Shown one piece after another: positions 54,009 to 63,670 of a stretch of 64,000 nucleotides of DNA. Within the stretch, counting starts at the first letter, position 1. Each line of letters begins with the position of its first letter. The stretch is from Ferroplasma acidarmanus Fer1. GTDB lineage: Archaea; Thermoplasmatota; Thermoplasmata; Thermoplasmatales; Thermoplasmataceae. The stretch is taken from contig NC_021592.1 of the NCBI RefSeq assembly GCF_000152265.2, forward strand, positions 1,488,001 through 1,552,000. Direction: 5' to 3'. The notes under the pieces were generated by a model. That model was given only the letters and a program-made list of their open reading frames with translations, was not told where the DNA came from and searched no databases. The position numbers were made by a program, and so were the translations under genes.

Positions 54009-54287
54009 ATGCCATGGATACCGATTAGAAGCGTTGATAAACACGTTTACAGCATGTTAGTTAAGATGGATAATAATTACATGCTCACTATAAAGAGCTT
54101 TAAAAAGGATAGGATAGTTACAGTGAAAAAGCTAGAAGGCAGGTTCAACATTATCGAAGAGGGATTCAGAAACGAAAATTTCACCGTGGACGAAAAAGAC
54201 CTGAAGAAAACTATGAAAGAGATAATAGAACTGGAGTATCCAAGGTCACATAAGGTAATGGTATCGGAGCAGGAGTTGCACCTCTAA
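54009..54287 (+). CDS. Hypothetical protein following tyrS
   Basis: This 92-residue protein starts on the base after the tyrS stop codon. The N-terminal half reads as beta strands (YSMLVKMDNNYMLTIKSF, RIVTVKKLEGRFNII), and the C-terminus is helical (LKKTMKEIIELEYP). No motif identifies it. The tight junction with tyrS indicates coexpression. Its end overlaps the end of the FEN1 gene by 4 bases. Confidence 0.75.
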   Translation: MPWIPIRSVDKHVYSMLVKMDNNYMLTIKSFKKDRIVTVKKLEGRFNIIEEGFRNENFTVDEKDLKKTMKEIIELEYPRSHKVMVSEQELHL

Positions 54288-55303
54288 AAATATTTATCAA
54301 GGCTGGACTGGTTTGCTCCGGAGTAATTCTTTTCTATCCTGTCAAGTATACTGTTTATCCTATTCTCTGAAAAGCTATGTTCCGCACAGAGATATTCAAT
54401 TATTTTCTCCCTGTAAGGCGGTGCAAATTTTAATTCTCCAGTATCCTCAACCGGTGGATTCAGAAAAAATTCCTTAATTTCATCCAGATTATCTATGGTT
54501 TTATTCTTCTGTTTCAGCACAGATTCTATATCGCCGTATTTTTTTATCAGGGATAGTCCGGTTTTCGCGCCTATTCCCCTTATGCCCGGATTAAAATCAG
54601 TTCCAACAAGAATCCCGATGCCAATCAGCTGATCCTGTGTAATTCCCAGATTGTCAAGATTTTCCTTTAAATCTATGATTTCGGGGGTAATATTTATGAA
54701 TTTTCCTGTTCCGGAAATTCTCCTCCGGCCATACATGGTAAAATTCCTTAGAACCCTCCTGGCACCTAACAGGAGGCAATCATAGTCCTGTGAAATTACA
54801 GAATCAACAGCTCCTACTTTACTCATGTAGGAAGCCTGGGCTTCGCCTTCACTTGGCGCCTGAACCCATGGAACACCCATCATGTCTAAAAGCTTTTTGG
54901 ATTCTGATACTATGTCTGCCGTAATATAATTAATCCTGGAGGATAGTGTTTTTATTTTTTCCGCATCTTTGTTTTCCATTGCAAGATTAAGTTCAGCTAT
55001 ATTTTTTTCTTTTATGGCTTTTCTTTCCTTTAATGTTTCATCCTTCAGCCGGTATGGCTTCCCATCAAATGAATAAACAGGTTTTATATTGTTCTCCAGC
55101 AATGTGGCTGTCCGGTAAAAAATTCCGGAAAGATGTGATGTAATATTTCCGTGTTCATCCTTAAGCGGTTCTCCATCCTCACCCCTTATGCTGCTTAGAA
55201 ACTGGTAAATTATATTAAAAGCATCTATGGATACTGTTATACCTCCGTTCTCCCTTATGCTGGTCTGATGTTTGACCAGGATTCCTGATATATCTACCCC
55301 CAT
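54284..55303 (-). CDS. fen: Flap endonuclease 1
   Basis: This 339-residue structure-specific nuclease removes 5' flaps in replication and repair. It begins MGVDISGIL with the free N-terminus expected after Met removal, and shows the XPG-N and XPG-I domains (VSIDAFNIIYQFL, VPWVQAPSEGEAQASYM, VISQDYDCLLLG). The helix-hairpin-helix (GTDFNPGIRGIGAKTGLSL) binds DNA. The C-terminal SSLDKYF is a PCNA-interacting peptide. Confidence 0.97.
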   Translation of the reverse strand: MGVDISGILVKHQTSIRENGGITVSIDAFNIIYQFLSSIRGEDGEPLKDEHGNITSHLSGIFYRTATLLENNIKPVYSFDGKPYRLKDETLKERKAIKEKNIAELNLAMENKDAEKIKTLSSRINYITADIVSESKKLLDMMGVPWVQAPSEGEAQASYMSKVGAVDSVISQDYDCLLLGARRVLRNFTMYGRRRISGTGKFINITPEIIDLKENLDNLGITQDQLIGIGILVGTDFNPGIRGIGAKTGLSLIKKYGDIESVLKQKNKTIDNLDEIKEFFLNPPVEDTGELKFAPPYREKIIEYLCAEHSFSENRINSILDRIEKNYSGANQSSLDKYF

Positions 55304-55305
55304 TT

Positions 55306-56016
55306 TTAAACCTCACATTCTATGCCACTGTCAACTATTCTGAAGCCGGTATAGGAACCTTCCCGTATTGACCTGTGTTTTTCAACGGTTATTCTCCTCA
55401 TTCCCCCTGAAAATTTCTCTATCCTGTATATGGCTTTCATGGCATGGTCTATAAAAAATCCGCCGAAAGGCTCCAGTGTACTATTATTCACATCCTCATA
55501 TATCTGATTGGTTATGACCACCGGAATTTTATATTTAAGCGCGATCCCGGAAAGTATATTCAACTGCTTCTCATAGCCCTCCATTCTGGCGGACGCATCT
55601 TTGCCTGCCTCCATTCTAAAAAAATTTGTGAAGGAATCAACCACCATAATACCGAAACTATTCTTTGACTCTCTCTTTTCTCCTATCAGTTTATCCGATT
55701 TTATGAGTGCTAAATACTGGTCATCAAGTGATTTTACCCTGTAAATATTCATATGGTTAATTAATTCCATATCGCCATTTGCTATGCTTCTGAACCTTTC
55801 AACCGAAAAGCCCTCACTGTCAATATAAATTGCAGAATTCCCATTTTTTAATGCAGAGATTGAATAGATCATGGCCAGATTTGATTTCCCGGCTCCACCT
55901 TCTCCATAAAATTCAGTTATTATTCCGGGTTCTAGACCTCCCTCCATTAATTTATCAATGCACGGATAACCTGACATAGTTTTATACTCACTTTCATTAA
56001 GTTTTATCTTTTCCAT
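55306..56016 (-). CDS. radB: DNA repair and recombination protein RadB
   Basis: The start at 56016 (MEKIKLNESEYKTMSG) gives 236 residues, normal for RadB, a RadA paralogue without the N-terminal HhH domain that modulates recombination. Walker A is EFYGEGGAGKSNLA and Walker B-like IMVVDSFTNFFRM. The longer open frame to 56082 would add a Trp-rich stretch not seen in the family. The stop lies 2 bases before the FEN1 start, so the two repair genes form an operon. Confidence 0.93.
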   Translation of the reverse strand: MEKIKLNESEYKTMSGYPCIDKLMEGGLEPGIITEFYGEGGAGKSNLAMIYSISALKNGNSAIYIDSEGFSVERFRSIANGDMELINHMNIYRVKSLDDQYLALIKSDKLIGEKRESKNSFGIMVVDSFTNFFRMEAGKDASARMEGYEKQLNILSGIALKYKIPVVITNQIYEDVNNSTLEPFGGFFIDHAMKAIYRIEKFSGGMRRITVEKHRSIREGSYTGFRIVDSGIECEV

Positions 56017-56765
56017 TTGCCACCACATTACATATAGCCAACGACCTGCATAAGTAGGCTTATACTGGACCTCCCACCGCATTAATTAACTTCTTTGATA
56101 CCACTTGATCATATCATACTTTTTTTGACGAGACCCTTAATTTTCAGAGCTATACTCCTGAATTATTATACCATTATCAACACTTTATTTTTATTGTTTT
56201 TGCTTTATTGAGATTGGCACAGTTTTCATATCTATACAACAACCTGAGAAAGCCTGGAACATCTTTAGGTATGTTTTTCCATTACTTATTTTGATGGTAC
56301 CCGTTCAATCTACTGATCGTTAATGGTTCTATCATCCACCACATCTGTTGTGTAGTCTGAACGCTAAACATGACGGTACTATATATCAGTATCACACGTC
56401 ACTATTGGTGTATTTTGTATGGACTATAAAGATTTTCGGTTAAATTTCCAATTTCCTACAAAATATAATTCACCTTCAACTTATTCCGCTGATAGAACAG
56501 AAGTATATGTAAGGATTTAAGGTGTCCATCAATGATATCCTGAAAAGGTAACGTTATAACTGGCATCAACCTTAAAACTCTGCAACCTGTCCCAGCAAAA
56601 CCGTGATGAATGAAGGCAAATAATAAGAAAAAGTAAGGAACCCAAAATGCTTTAGCGAAAATATTTTACCACCGGAAACTATATGTAATATAATTATTCT
56701 TATAGTTTAATACAGCTATCAAAAATTCGGGTAAATTATATATAATAAATGTAAATACATACCGG
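56017..56765. pseudogene. Spacer with decayed gene on the minus strand (56177-56371)
   Basis: The 750-base spacer upstream of radB has no intact gene. On the minus strand a frame begins at an ATG at 56371 (MFSVQTTQQMWWM), meets one TAA after 29 codons, and continues in the same frame (WKNIPKDVPGFLRLLYRYEN, ending AKTIKIKC) to a stop at 56177. The last part has the look of a transposase C-terminus, but the family is not certain. The remaining sequence is AT-rich without clear signals. Confidence 0.4.
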
Positions 56766-57212
56766 ATGGCAAATGTATATCTTGCTATAGGAGTCATATT
56801 TTTTATTATGTCTGCACTTTCGTTTACCTTAGGCATATATTATCTGGCTATTCCCCTACTTATAATCTTTCTTATTTTGATGTTTTTATATTATAGAACT
56901 TCAGGAAGGCATGTTAATAAAAAGGTTTCCAGTATTACCTATGATGGCATTATGCAAACCGGGCTGTCAAAAATAGAAAAGGGTACATTTTATATAGATA
57001 AGGAAAAATTTATTTCAATAATGAGTAAAATTAATGATCTGGTTTCATCGCAGGGAACAATGCCAGAATTCGGGCTTGATGCAATATACGTAGATTTTAA
57101 CAAACAGGAGAGTGCGGAAAAATTTGTTGGTCTTATACAGCAGAGGGGTGTAAAGGCTGCAACAGTCCAGGAAAGGTCTATATGGAAGGTTAAAATAGAA
57201 TTTTCTGATTGA
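56766..57212 (+). CDS. Hypothetical membrane protein
   Basis: This 148-residue protein has two adjacent N-terminal membrane segments (about residues 4-20 and 22-44) and a basic loop followed by a soluble, probably cytoplasmic domain. The domain contains the strand-helix pattern GLDAIYVDFNKQESAEKFV and VKAATVQERSIWKVKIEF. No family is recognised. The context (between radB spacer and an MFS gene) gives no clue. Confidence 0.75.
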   Translation: MANVYLAIGVIFFIMSALSFTLGIYYLAIPLLIIFLILMFLYYRTSGRHVNKKVSSITYDGIMQTGLSKIEKGTFYIDKEKFISIMSKINDLVSSQGTMPEFGLDAIYVDFNKQESAEKFVGLIQQRGVKAATVQERSIWKVKIEFSD

Positions 57213-57307
57213 AATACTGTCAACTATATATAAAGTGCCCCGCAATTTTTGCCTATGTGCCAGCTACAGTCAGGGAAACTTTAACTTAAATGTTAAAATG
57301 CCGTATT

Positions 57308-58513
57308 ATGAAGGATTATTTCCATGCTACGTTTGCTGCCACCGGTTCCTGGATTGGCAATATTTATGATTTAACTCTTGTAACATATATCTATGCCGAA
57401 CTGGAAAAATCATATCACATAAGCCTCGGTGTGGTTTCACTACTCTTCGCCCTCGGGTTAATAGGGAGATTTTTTGGCGGGCTTTACCTCGGGAACTTAT
57501 CAGACAAAATCGGGGCGAGGCGTGTAATGGCTTTCAGTACTGCAGGATACGCTATCTTTGCAGGGGTAATGGCCTTCTCACCTGACGTAATCATACTTTT
57601 CTCCGCCAGATTCATACAGGGAATTTTCATGGGTGGTGAGTGGACTTCCGGCACCATGCTGGGATATGAATTTTCCCCTGCAAGCATAAGACAAACAATA
57701 TTCGGGATAATCCAGAGCGGTTATGGAATTGGATACGCATTAACCGGAATAGCGTATATCCTTTTCCTACCAACAATAGCAGTTACCTGGAGATTCTTTC
57801 TGATAACCGGCAGTATTCCACTCATCATCGCACCATATACCATAATGAAAATTCCACATGATAACAAAAAAATCCGGCAGGCAGAGAAAAAAATTAATCT
57901 CAGGGATTATAAAATTCCACTGGCAAAATCCATGATTATGATGTCTGGATTCTTCTCTGCATATTTTGCAATACTCTCATTTTACCCTACTATTGCCACA
58001 TCGTTCGGTGTTCCGGCATCACAGATAGGGATAATAATGATAATCTCCAGCCTCACAGTTGCGGCCGGATTTATATTGTTTGGAAAACTGGCGGCAATAT
58101 TCAGGAAGAAATACCTTATTATGGCAGGTTCTATGATAGCTCTGGCATTTGCATGGCTGGCCGTGCCCTACTTTTCCCCTATCAGGTTTCTTGCAGTGCC
58201 GGGCATGGTTGTATTTAGCCTGGGAATCGGTTCTATGCCCATTATACCATTGCTGCTTATGGATCGTATAAATCCGGCTGTCAGGGGTTTAATTTCTGGG
58301 GTATCATATAATTTCGGTGCTCTTTTTGGAGGGCTTATATCAGTTTTACTGGGCACAATAGGTGGAATAGTGGGCTATAGCCAGTTACTTTTAATCATAG
58401 ATGCAACAACACTGGTGTGCCTTCTAGCAGTATTTATTACCGGTGCCACAATTAAAAAAAGAAACGAATCTACTTCCTATCTATCCGGGCTTTCCGGGGA
58501 CATGGACCAATAG
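57308..58513 (+). CDS. Major facilitator superfamily transporter
   Basis: The ATG at 57308 (MKDYFHATFAATGSW) is preferred over the open frame from 57290, giving 401 residues with about 12 membrane segments. The loop 2-3 motif GNLSDKIGARRVM and the similarity of the first half (GGEWTSGTMLGYE) point to the metabolite:H+ symporter type of MFS (sialate/aromatic acid/sugar acid class). In an acidophile it could couple uptake to the large proton gradient. The substrate is unknown. Confidence 0.88.
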   Translation: MKDYFHATFAATGSWIGNIYDLTLVTYIYAELEKSYHISLGVVSLLFALGLIGRFFGGLYLGNLSDKIGARRVMAFSTAGYAIFAGVMAFSPDVIILFSARFIQGIFMGGEWTSGTMLGYEFSPASIRQTIFGIIQSGYGIGYALTGIAYILFLPTIAVTWRFFLITGSIPLIIAPYTIMKIPHDNKKIRQAEKKINLRDYKIPLAKSMIMMSGFFSAYFAILSFYPTIATSFGVPASQIGIIMIISSLTVAAGFILFGKLAAIFRKKYLIMAGSMIALAFAWLAVPYFSPIRFLAVPGMVVFSLGIGSMPIIPLLLMDRINPAVRGLISGVSYNFGALFGGLISVLLGTIGGIVGYSQLLLIIDATTLVCLLAVFITGATIKKRNESTSYLSGLSGDMDQ

Positions 58514-58546
58514 AAAAAATAATATGCTATTTTTATCTAATGATAT

Positions 58547-59464
58547 ATGAATTTTCTGGATGAGATAAAAAATTTGAAGGAACAGATAAAATCAAAAGAC
58601 AAATTTGATATAAACTTCAACTTTGATAATATAGTTATATCCGGTATGGGCGGTTCTGGAATTGTTGGAAATATCTTTCAGGAATACTATACTTCCATAC
58701 CTGTTATTTCAATAGGTGATTACGGCATACCGGGATTTGTAAATGAAAAGACCCTGTTTATTGTAGTGAGTTATTCAGGCAACACAGAAGAAACTCTCAG
58801 CAATGTGGAAGATGCGAAGAAAAAGGGTGCCCATGTAAGGGCTATCACCTCGGGTGGAAAGCTGGCAACAATTGTAGAAAAATCCATTATCATACCATCG
58901 GGCATCCAGCCAAGGTCAGCTCTGGGATATATGCTCATGCCTCTTTTTAACACCTTTGCCCCGATAGATGATGCCATAGTCAGCCAGACATATGGCATAC
59001 TGGATGATATGGATAAGAATCACAGCGACATAAAATCTGAAGCATTTAAGATATACGAAAATAGTTCTATTCCTATAATATACGGGTCTAAACCATTCAA
59101 ATCTGTAGCATACAGATGGAAAACCCAGTTTAATGAAAATGCAAAAACCTTCGCTTTTTATAGCTATTTCCCGGAACTTAACCATAACGATACTATGCCT
59201 TTGAAATCCGCATACAGGAGGGATGAATATCTGTTCTATGCATTTGAATCTGACAATGCAAGAATTAACCAGAGAATAGGGATTACAGAGGAAATTACAG
59301 GGGAGCAATTCACAGTGGTAAAATCCCCATCACAGGATTATTTCTCTAAACTGTTCTACCTGATTCATTATGCCGATTATCTGACATATGAACTTGCCCT
59401 GGTAAGGAATGTAGACCCCACAGATGTATCAACCATAGAGGAACTTAAAAAGAAATTAGCTTAA
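58547..59464 (+). CDS. Bifunctional phosphoglucose/phosphomannose isomerase
   Basis: This 305-residue SIS-domain protein matches the PGI/PMI family of crenarchaea and Thermoplasmatales, which interconverts glucose-6-P, mannose-6-P and fructose-6-P. The signatures are SGMGGSGIVGN, VVSYSGNTEETL and the C-terminal FPELNHNDTM with the catalytic Glu and His. It starts 33 bases after the transporter and ends inside the 3' end of rqcH (9-base overlap). Confidence 0.93.
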   Translation: MNFLDEIKNLKEQIKSKDKFDINFNFDNIVISGMGGSGIVGNIFQEYYTSIPVISIGDYGIPGFVNEKTLFIVVSYSGNTEETLSNVEDAKKKGAHVRAITSGGKLATIVEKSIIIPSGIQPRSALGYMLMPLFNTFAPIDDAIVSQTYGILDDMDKNHSDIKSEAFKIYENSSIPIIYGSKPFKSVAYRWKTQFNENAKTFAFYSYFPELNHNDTMPLKSAYRRDEYLFYAFESDNARINQRIGITEEITGEQFTVVKSPSQDYFSKLFYLIHYADYLTYELALVRNVDPTDVSTIEELKKKLA

Positions 59465-61303
59465 TTCCTTTATTTCTTTTGAATTCTCTACAACTATAGA
59501 CCCTCCGGGCGGAAGAATAGAATCAATCTCTGATTTTTCTATTCCAAGTATTTTTGCTATCTTTTCCGCAGCCACAGACCTTTTTTCATTTCCCGGTTTA
59601 ATCAGGACCCATTTTTTTGATTCAGTTCTGGTTTCAGCAGGTGATATCATAGGTATATTATTGCCTTTATAGTCTACAATTGATACCTTTAACTCCAGAG
59701 GAATGTTCAGGACATAATTTCTCTTTCCCCTTACTATCCAGGAACCTTTTGATACAAATTCACCGGATTCAGGTGTTTTGCTGACCTGCGATGGATATAC
59801 CCAGTATGCGGTTCCTGATCCGATGCCTGCGGGCCATGCCCTTGAAAGGGAGATTGAAAATATGCAGGCCTCCTTTATAGTTTCCTCTGTAATTTCTATT
59901 CCTTCATGTTTAATTACTGTACTGGGTGCACCATAAAGATCTGCATGCACATAAATATCATCATCGGACATGTGTTTTTTAACAAGCTTCTCATTGGTTT
60001 TGGCATCCCTGCCAGCCATGATCATGTTTCCGGAAGAAGAAATAAACCAGTGGTATGACTCAAACCAGTATTTTACGCGTTTCTTTTTTCCTGCTTTCTG
60101 TTTTTCTTTTACTATGAGCTTTTTTGTCTCCTCTATTGCTTTTTCAGCCCCCTCAATTTTGCCCTTATAGTCTTTTGCCGTATTAAACACATAATTTATA
60201 TTATTCCCTGCAGATTCCCTGTAATTTAAAATGATTTTAGTTCCATTATAATTTATGGCAAATGTATTTTTGCCAGGGTTAATGTCACTTATATCCATAT
60301 CCATGTACTTGAAATCTTCAGGTGTGTTTCTTTTTACATTGTTGTAAATTATATTTATAAGTTTCTGGAGTTGTGGGAAATTCATTTTAAGGTAATTTCC
60401 GAATTCATTGTATACCTGCATCAATTTATTAAATTCTTCAATTGACCTTCTCTGTGACTCAATCCTTCTTTCCACGCTGGATTTATTTTTTTCATTTTCA
60501 GGATAATGTTTCAGGTAAAAATCAATTCCTTCATTAAAGTCTTCAAATTTCACATCAGGTTCTTTATTTATAGCTGTCAGGAGCACAGGCGATAGTAGTT
60601 CTTCTGCCTCATAATAAAATGCATTATTTTTAGAAGATTCCCCGATTATCTCCATTATGCTATCGTAGAGAATCTGATACTGGTCTTTTATTTCAGAGGG
60701 CATTTTGTCTTTCTCTATATTCGCCCTGTATAATGCTTCTTCAGCTATCTCCCCACCAAGATTGACCCTTGTTGCGAGAGTTTTAACTATTGATGCACTG
60801 CTTTTATCCAGTATTCCGGAGAAAGTTTCCAGGTCTGCAACAGGGTTAATAACTGCGGGAGGAATATATTCTTCACCAATCTGTACTTTACGGGTTTTGT
60901 ATACATGCTGCTCCATAGCAAAAACAATTTTGCCATTATCTGTAAGTATAAGATTTCCGCCACCGAATAATTCAAGAATAATCTCCTGGCCTGTATGCAG
61001 TGTGATCCTTACTACCCTATCAAAATTAATCTGTTCTATGCCCACTATACGTTTCTCCGAAAGCTGTTTTCTGAATAGCATTGATAATTGTGTAGCTTCT
61101 TCAGGCTTTTCTGCATCATAAAATCCAATTCCCTTATTTAACGATATGAAAAAATCCCTCTTTTTTACATCAGAACGGTATATCTGTAGCACGAATTCTT
61201 TCTGGTTTACCTGGTATACCTTCTTGATAAATGAGTTTAATATTGTATCGCCATAGATGGCAATAAACGCATGGAAATCCAATGACGACTCTTTAAGTTT
61301 CAT
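59456..61303 (-). CDS. rqcH: RqcH/NEMF-family ribosome quality control protein
   Basis: This 615-residue protein is the archaeal homologue of Rqc2/NEMF (FbpA family), which binds split large ribosomal subunits and recruits Ala-tRNA for tailing. The NFACT-N domain starts KLKESSLDFHAFI; two HhH-like and coiled-coil segments (about residues 260-400) follow; the NFACT-R domain holds FISSSGNMIMAGRDAKTNE and DIYVHADLYGAPSTVIK. The motifs conserved in the tRNA-binding part (D-R type) are represented. The C-terminus is short. Confidence 0.93.
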   Translation of the reverse strand: MKLKESSLDFHAFIAIYGDTILNSFIKKVYQVNQKEFVLQIYRSDVKKRDFFISLNKGIGFYDAEKPEEATQLSMLFRKQLSEKRIVGIEQINFDRVVRITLHTGQEIILELFGGGNLILTDNGKIVFAMEQHVYKTRKVQIGEEYIPPAVINPVADLETFSGILDKSSASIVKTLATRVNLGGEIAEEALYRANIEKDKMPSEIKDQYQILYDSIMEIIGESSKNNAFYYEAEELLSPVLLTAINKEPDVKFEDFNEGIDFYLKHYPENEKNKSSVERRIESQRRSIEEFNKLMQVYNEFGNYLKMNFPQLQKLINIIYNNVKRNTPEDFKYMDMDISDINPGKNTFAINYNGTKIILNYRESAGNNINYVFNTAKDYKGKIEGAEKAIEETKKLIVKEKQKAGKKKRVKYWFESYHWFISSSGNMIMAGRDAKTNEKLVKKHMSDDDIYVHADLYGAPSTVIKHEGIEITEETIKEACIFSISLSRAWPAGIGSGTAYWVYPSQVSKTPESGEFVSKGSWIVRGKRNYVLNIPLELKVSIVDYKGNNIPMISPAETRTESKKWVLIKPGNEKRSVAAEKIAKILGIEKSEIDSILPPGGSIVVENSKEIKELS

Positions 61304-61406
61304 GTTTTCATTTAGCCCTTGCTCTTATTTTAATTTTGTTATGCATTTTACACTATATTTTAGCATGCAGCCGAATAATTTTAGAACAATAGTTCAATCA
61401 CTTATC

Positions 61407-62021
61407 ATGGAAGTAAAGGAAAATAAAGTAGATATAGGTGGAAAATCAGTTTATTACATTTCATATGAGCGTGGAAATATGCGCAATTTCATCCTGCTCC
61501 ATGATTCAACAACAACTTCAAATTCATGGGCAGGCATCGATGCATTAAGGAAAATCGGCCAATGGGGGTTCAATGTTTATGCACCGGATTTCCCGGGATT
61601 TGGAAATTCTGAAGCAAATGACAGTTATAATTTCGGGTCATCCCCTTCTAAAGGTGCGTTATTTATAAAGGATTTTGCGGAAAGCCTTTTTCTATCATCC
61701 ATAAATGTTGTTGGTCCATCAGTATCAGCAGGTGTGGCGTTGAAAAGCCTGATAGACTACCCGGAATTAATAAATTCATCAATTATTATAGGCGGGCTCG
61801 GTGTTGACCATATACTGAACGAATTAAACAGAATCGATAAGCCGGTTCTTATCCTCTGGGGATCGCGGGACAATGTAGTGCCGGTTAGCCATGGGTTAAG
61901 ATACCATGACCTGATTCCTTCATCAACCTTTGTCAAAATTAATGGGGCAGGTCATTGCGTTCAGATTGAAAAGCCGGATATATTTTTCAACAATATTAAA
62001 AAATTTATAACTAACCTGTGA
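61407..62021 (+). CDS. Alpha/beta hydrolase, ABHD14-like
   Basis: The ATG at 61407 (MEVKENKVDIGGKS) gives 204 residues; the larger frame upstream overlaps rqcH and is not supported. The core FILLHDSTTTSNSWAGID, YAPDFPGFGNSE, VVGPSVSAGVALKS, ILWGSRDNVVP and NGAGHCVQIEKPD gives the Ser-Asp-His triad. The nucleophile elbow is GPSVSAG instead of GxSxG, as in the ABHD14 group (SPSLSG), which have been linked to lysine deacetylation; the function here is unknown. Confidence 0.87.
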   Translation: MEVKENKVDIGGKSVYYISYERGNMRNFILLHDSTTTSNSWAGIDALRKIGQWGFNVYAPDFPGFGNSEANDSYNFGSSPSKGALFIKDFAESLFLSSINVVGPSVSAGVALKSLIDYPELINSSIIIGGLGVDHILNELNRIDKPVLILWGSRDNVVPVSHGLRYHDLIPSSTFVKINGAGHCVQIEKPDIFFNNIKKFITNL

Positions 62022-62054
62022 CCTGTAGTATGTTATCTGTATATTATTTACAGG

Positions 62055-63635
62055 TTAAATTATCCGCGGAGCTATTATAATATACATCAAAAGAAGGAAT
62101 ACAAATATTCCCATTGCGTAATATATTTTTTTGACATTATTTTCATCCCTCAGGAATTTCAGCCTGTCTCTTCTTGATGCAATTGTCAGGGTATCCCTGA
62201 AGAACTGACCCCCATCAAGTATGGATAATGGCAGTGCGTTCATAATGCCAAGAAGGAAATCTATCCAGAAGAACCAGTAAAGGGTATTAGTTATTCCAAA
62301 GAAGATATATGAGTTAAAGGGCGTAGAAAACATGTGGGATAATGAAGCCGGTATGGGTGAAAGCCCGAGAAGTGGCAGGCCAAGGGTTTCGTAGAAATTT
62401 GGGCCCACCAGCTGTCCGCCGAAAACAAGGCTATGCAGGCTATCAATGGATTCATACCCTATACCTGAATAATCTATCTGCACCCCGATAAAACTTTCAT
62501 CTTTGTATGCTGCCTTATTTGCAGTAGGGTCATTCTTTGCATAATAATGATATGTGGAAACAGTTTTCATTGTATATGTTGTATATGCAGGTACAGTTTT
62601 TCCCGTGTGGAATGTTAGTACCGTCATATTTATTGTTGTACCCGGTGTTATGTTATCCAGAACATCGCCCAGAGTATTTATGTTATATATAATGTGGCTG
62701 TGCCCTGCATCGCTTATGTTATATATGATTGAATCTGTGGAGACATTTGCCGCCGCCGCAGGACAACCGGAAATTAAATCCACAATGGCCACGCCCGTCG
62801 GTACGCTTCCATTTGTTTCGGTTTTTCCATTAAACAATGTAATATTTGCCAATCCCGGTGTAATCATGGAAGTTGTTTCCAGATTGTTAAGCTGTTTCCC
62901 GCTTAAATTTCCATATGAAGTAATCTCCATTCCTTTCGGTATTGCATGTCCACTGTAAAGTGTTGTAGAATTATCTACATAAACGCCACTGTGAATAGGG
63001 GTCGAGGCAGGCATCATGACAAAAACAAGCAATACGATGCATATTGCAGCTATGATAAGATTTATACCCGGGCCGGCTGCAATGATCCTTCTTCTCACTA
63101 CAGGGTCAGCCGCCATAATTTCTTTTTCATCCGGTTCTACAAAAGCTCCTATCGGGATTATAAAAAATAATGCGCCAACACTGTTTACCTTTATTCCATG
63201 CTTTCTTGCAACGATACCATGAAACATTTCATGTATTACAACCGCAAAAACGAGGCTAGCAGTTCCATATCCCAGCGGTATAAAGGGATTAATAAGTGGA
63301 AGTGCAAGGTAATCCTGCAAAGGGGGTGCAGCACTGGTGGGGATATGGATAATTGTAAGCAAGACCGCTTCATATAAAAGCATGCCAAAAGCAAGCAATC
63401 CTCCAAAAACAACAAGTACAGTGGATATCTTCCCCAGAGATTTTGCTGGCAAATGTTTGGCAACAGCATCAAGGACGCCACCATTTTTTGTTGACCTTAT
63501 CATTAAAGCTGGCCCCATGGTTGCAAAGTGTTTTGATTTATTAATTGCCGGTGCCAGCGGTATAATTATAATTATCCAGGAAAACACGATAAGAATAATC
63601 AGGAATATATCATTATAATTCATGAATAAACTCAT
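62055..63635 (-). CDS. Site-2 protease-type metalloprotease (M50)
   Basis: This 526-residue polytopic intramembrane zinc protease has HEMFH with His135, Glu136 and His139 in a membrane segment, and the second metal ligand motif NALPLSILDGGQFFRD with Asp474. A long extracytoplasmic insert (about residues 200-400) contains a PDZ-like region (GVAIVDLISGCPAAAANVST). Its likely role is regulated cleavage of membrane proteins. Confidence 0.93.
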   Translation of the reverse strand: MSLFMNYNDIFLIILIVFSWIIIIIPLAPAINKSKHFATMGPALMIRSTKNGGVLDAVAKHLPAKSLGKISTVLVVFGGLLAFGMLLYEAVLLTIIHIPTSAAPPLQDYLALPLINPFIPLGYGTASLVFAVVIHEMFHGIVARKHGIKVNSVGALFFIIPIGAFVEPDEKEIMAADPVVRRRIIAAGPGINLIIAAICIVLLVFVMMPASTPIHSGVYVDNSTTLYSGHAIPKGMEITSYGNLSGKQLNNLETTSMITPGLANITLFNGKTETNGSVPTGVAIVDLISGCPAAAANVSTDSIIYNISDAGHSHIIYNINTLGDVLDNITPGTTINMTVLTFHTGKTVPAYTTYTMKTVSTYHYYAKNDPTANKAAYKDESFIGVQIDYSGIGYESIDSLHSLVFGGQLVGPNFYETLGLPLLGLSPIPASLSHMFSTPFNSYIFFGITNTLYWFFWIDFLLGIMNALPLSILDGGQFFRDTLTIASRRDRLKFLRDENNVKKIYYAMGIFVFLLLMYIIIAPRII

Positions 63636-63670
63636 AGTTAAACATTAATAATAATCTTTTTCCTGCAATA

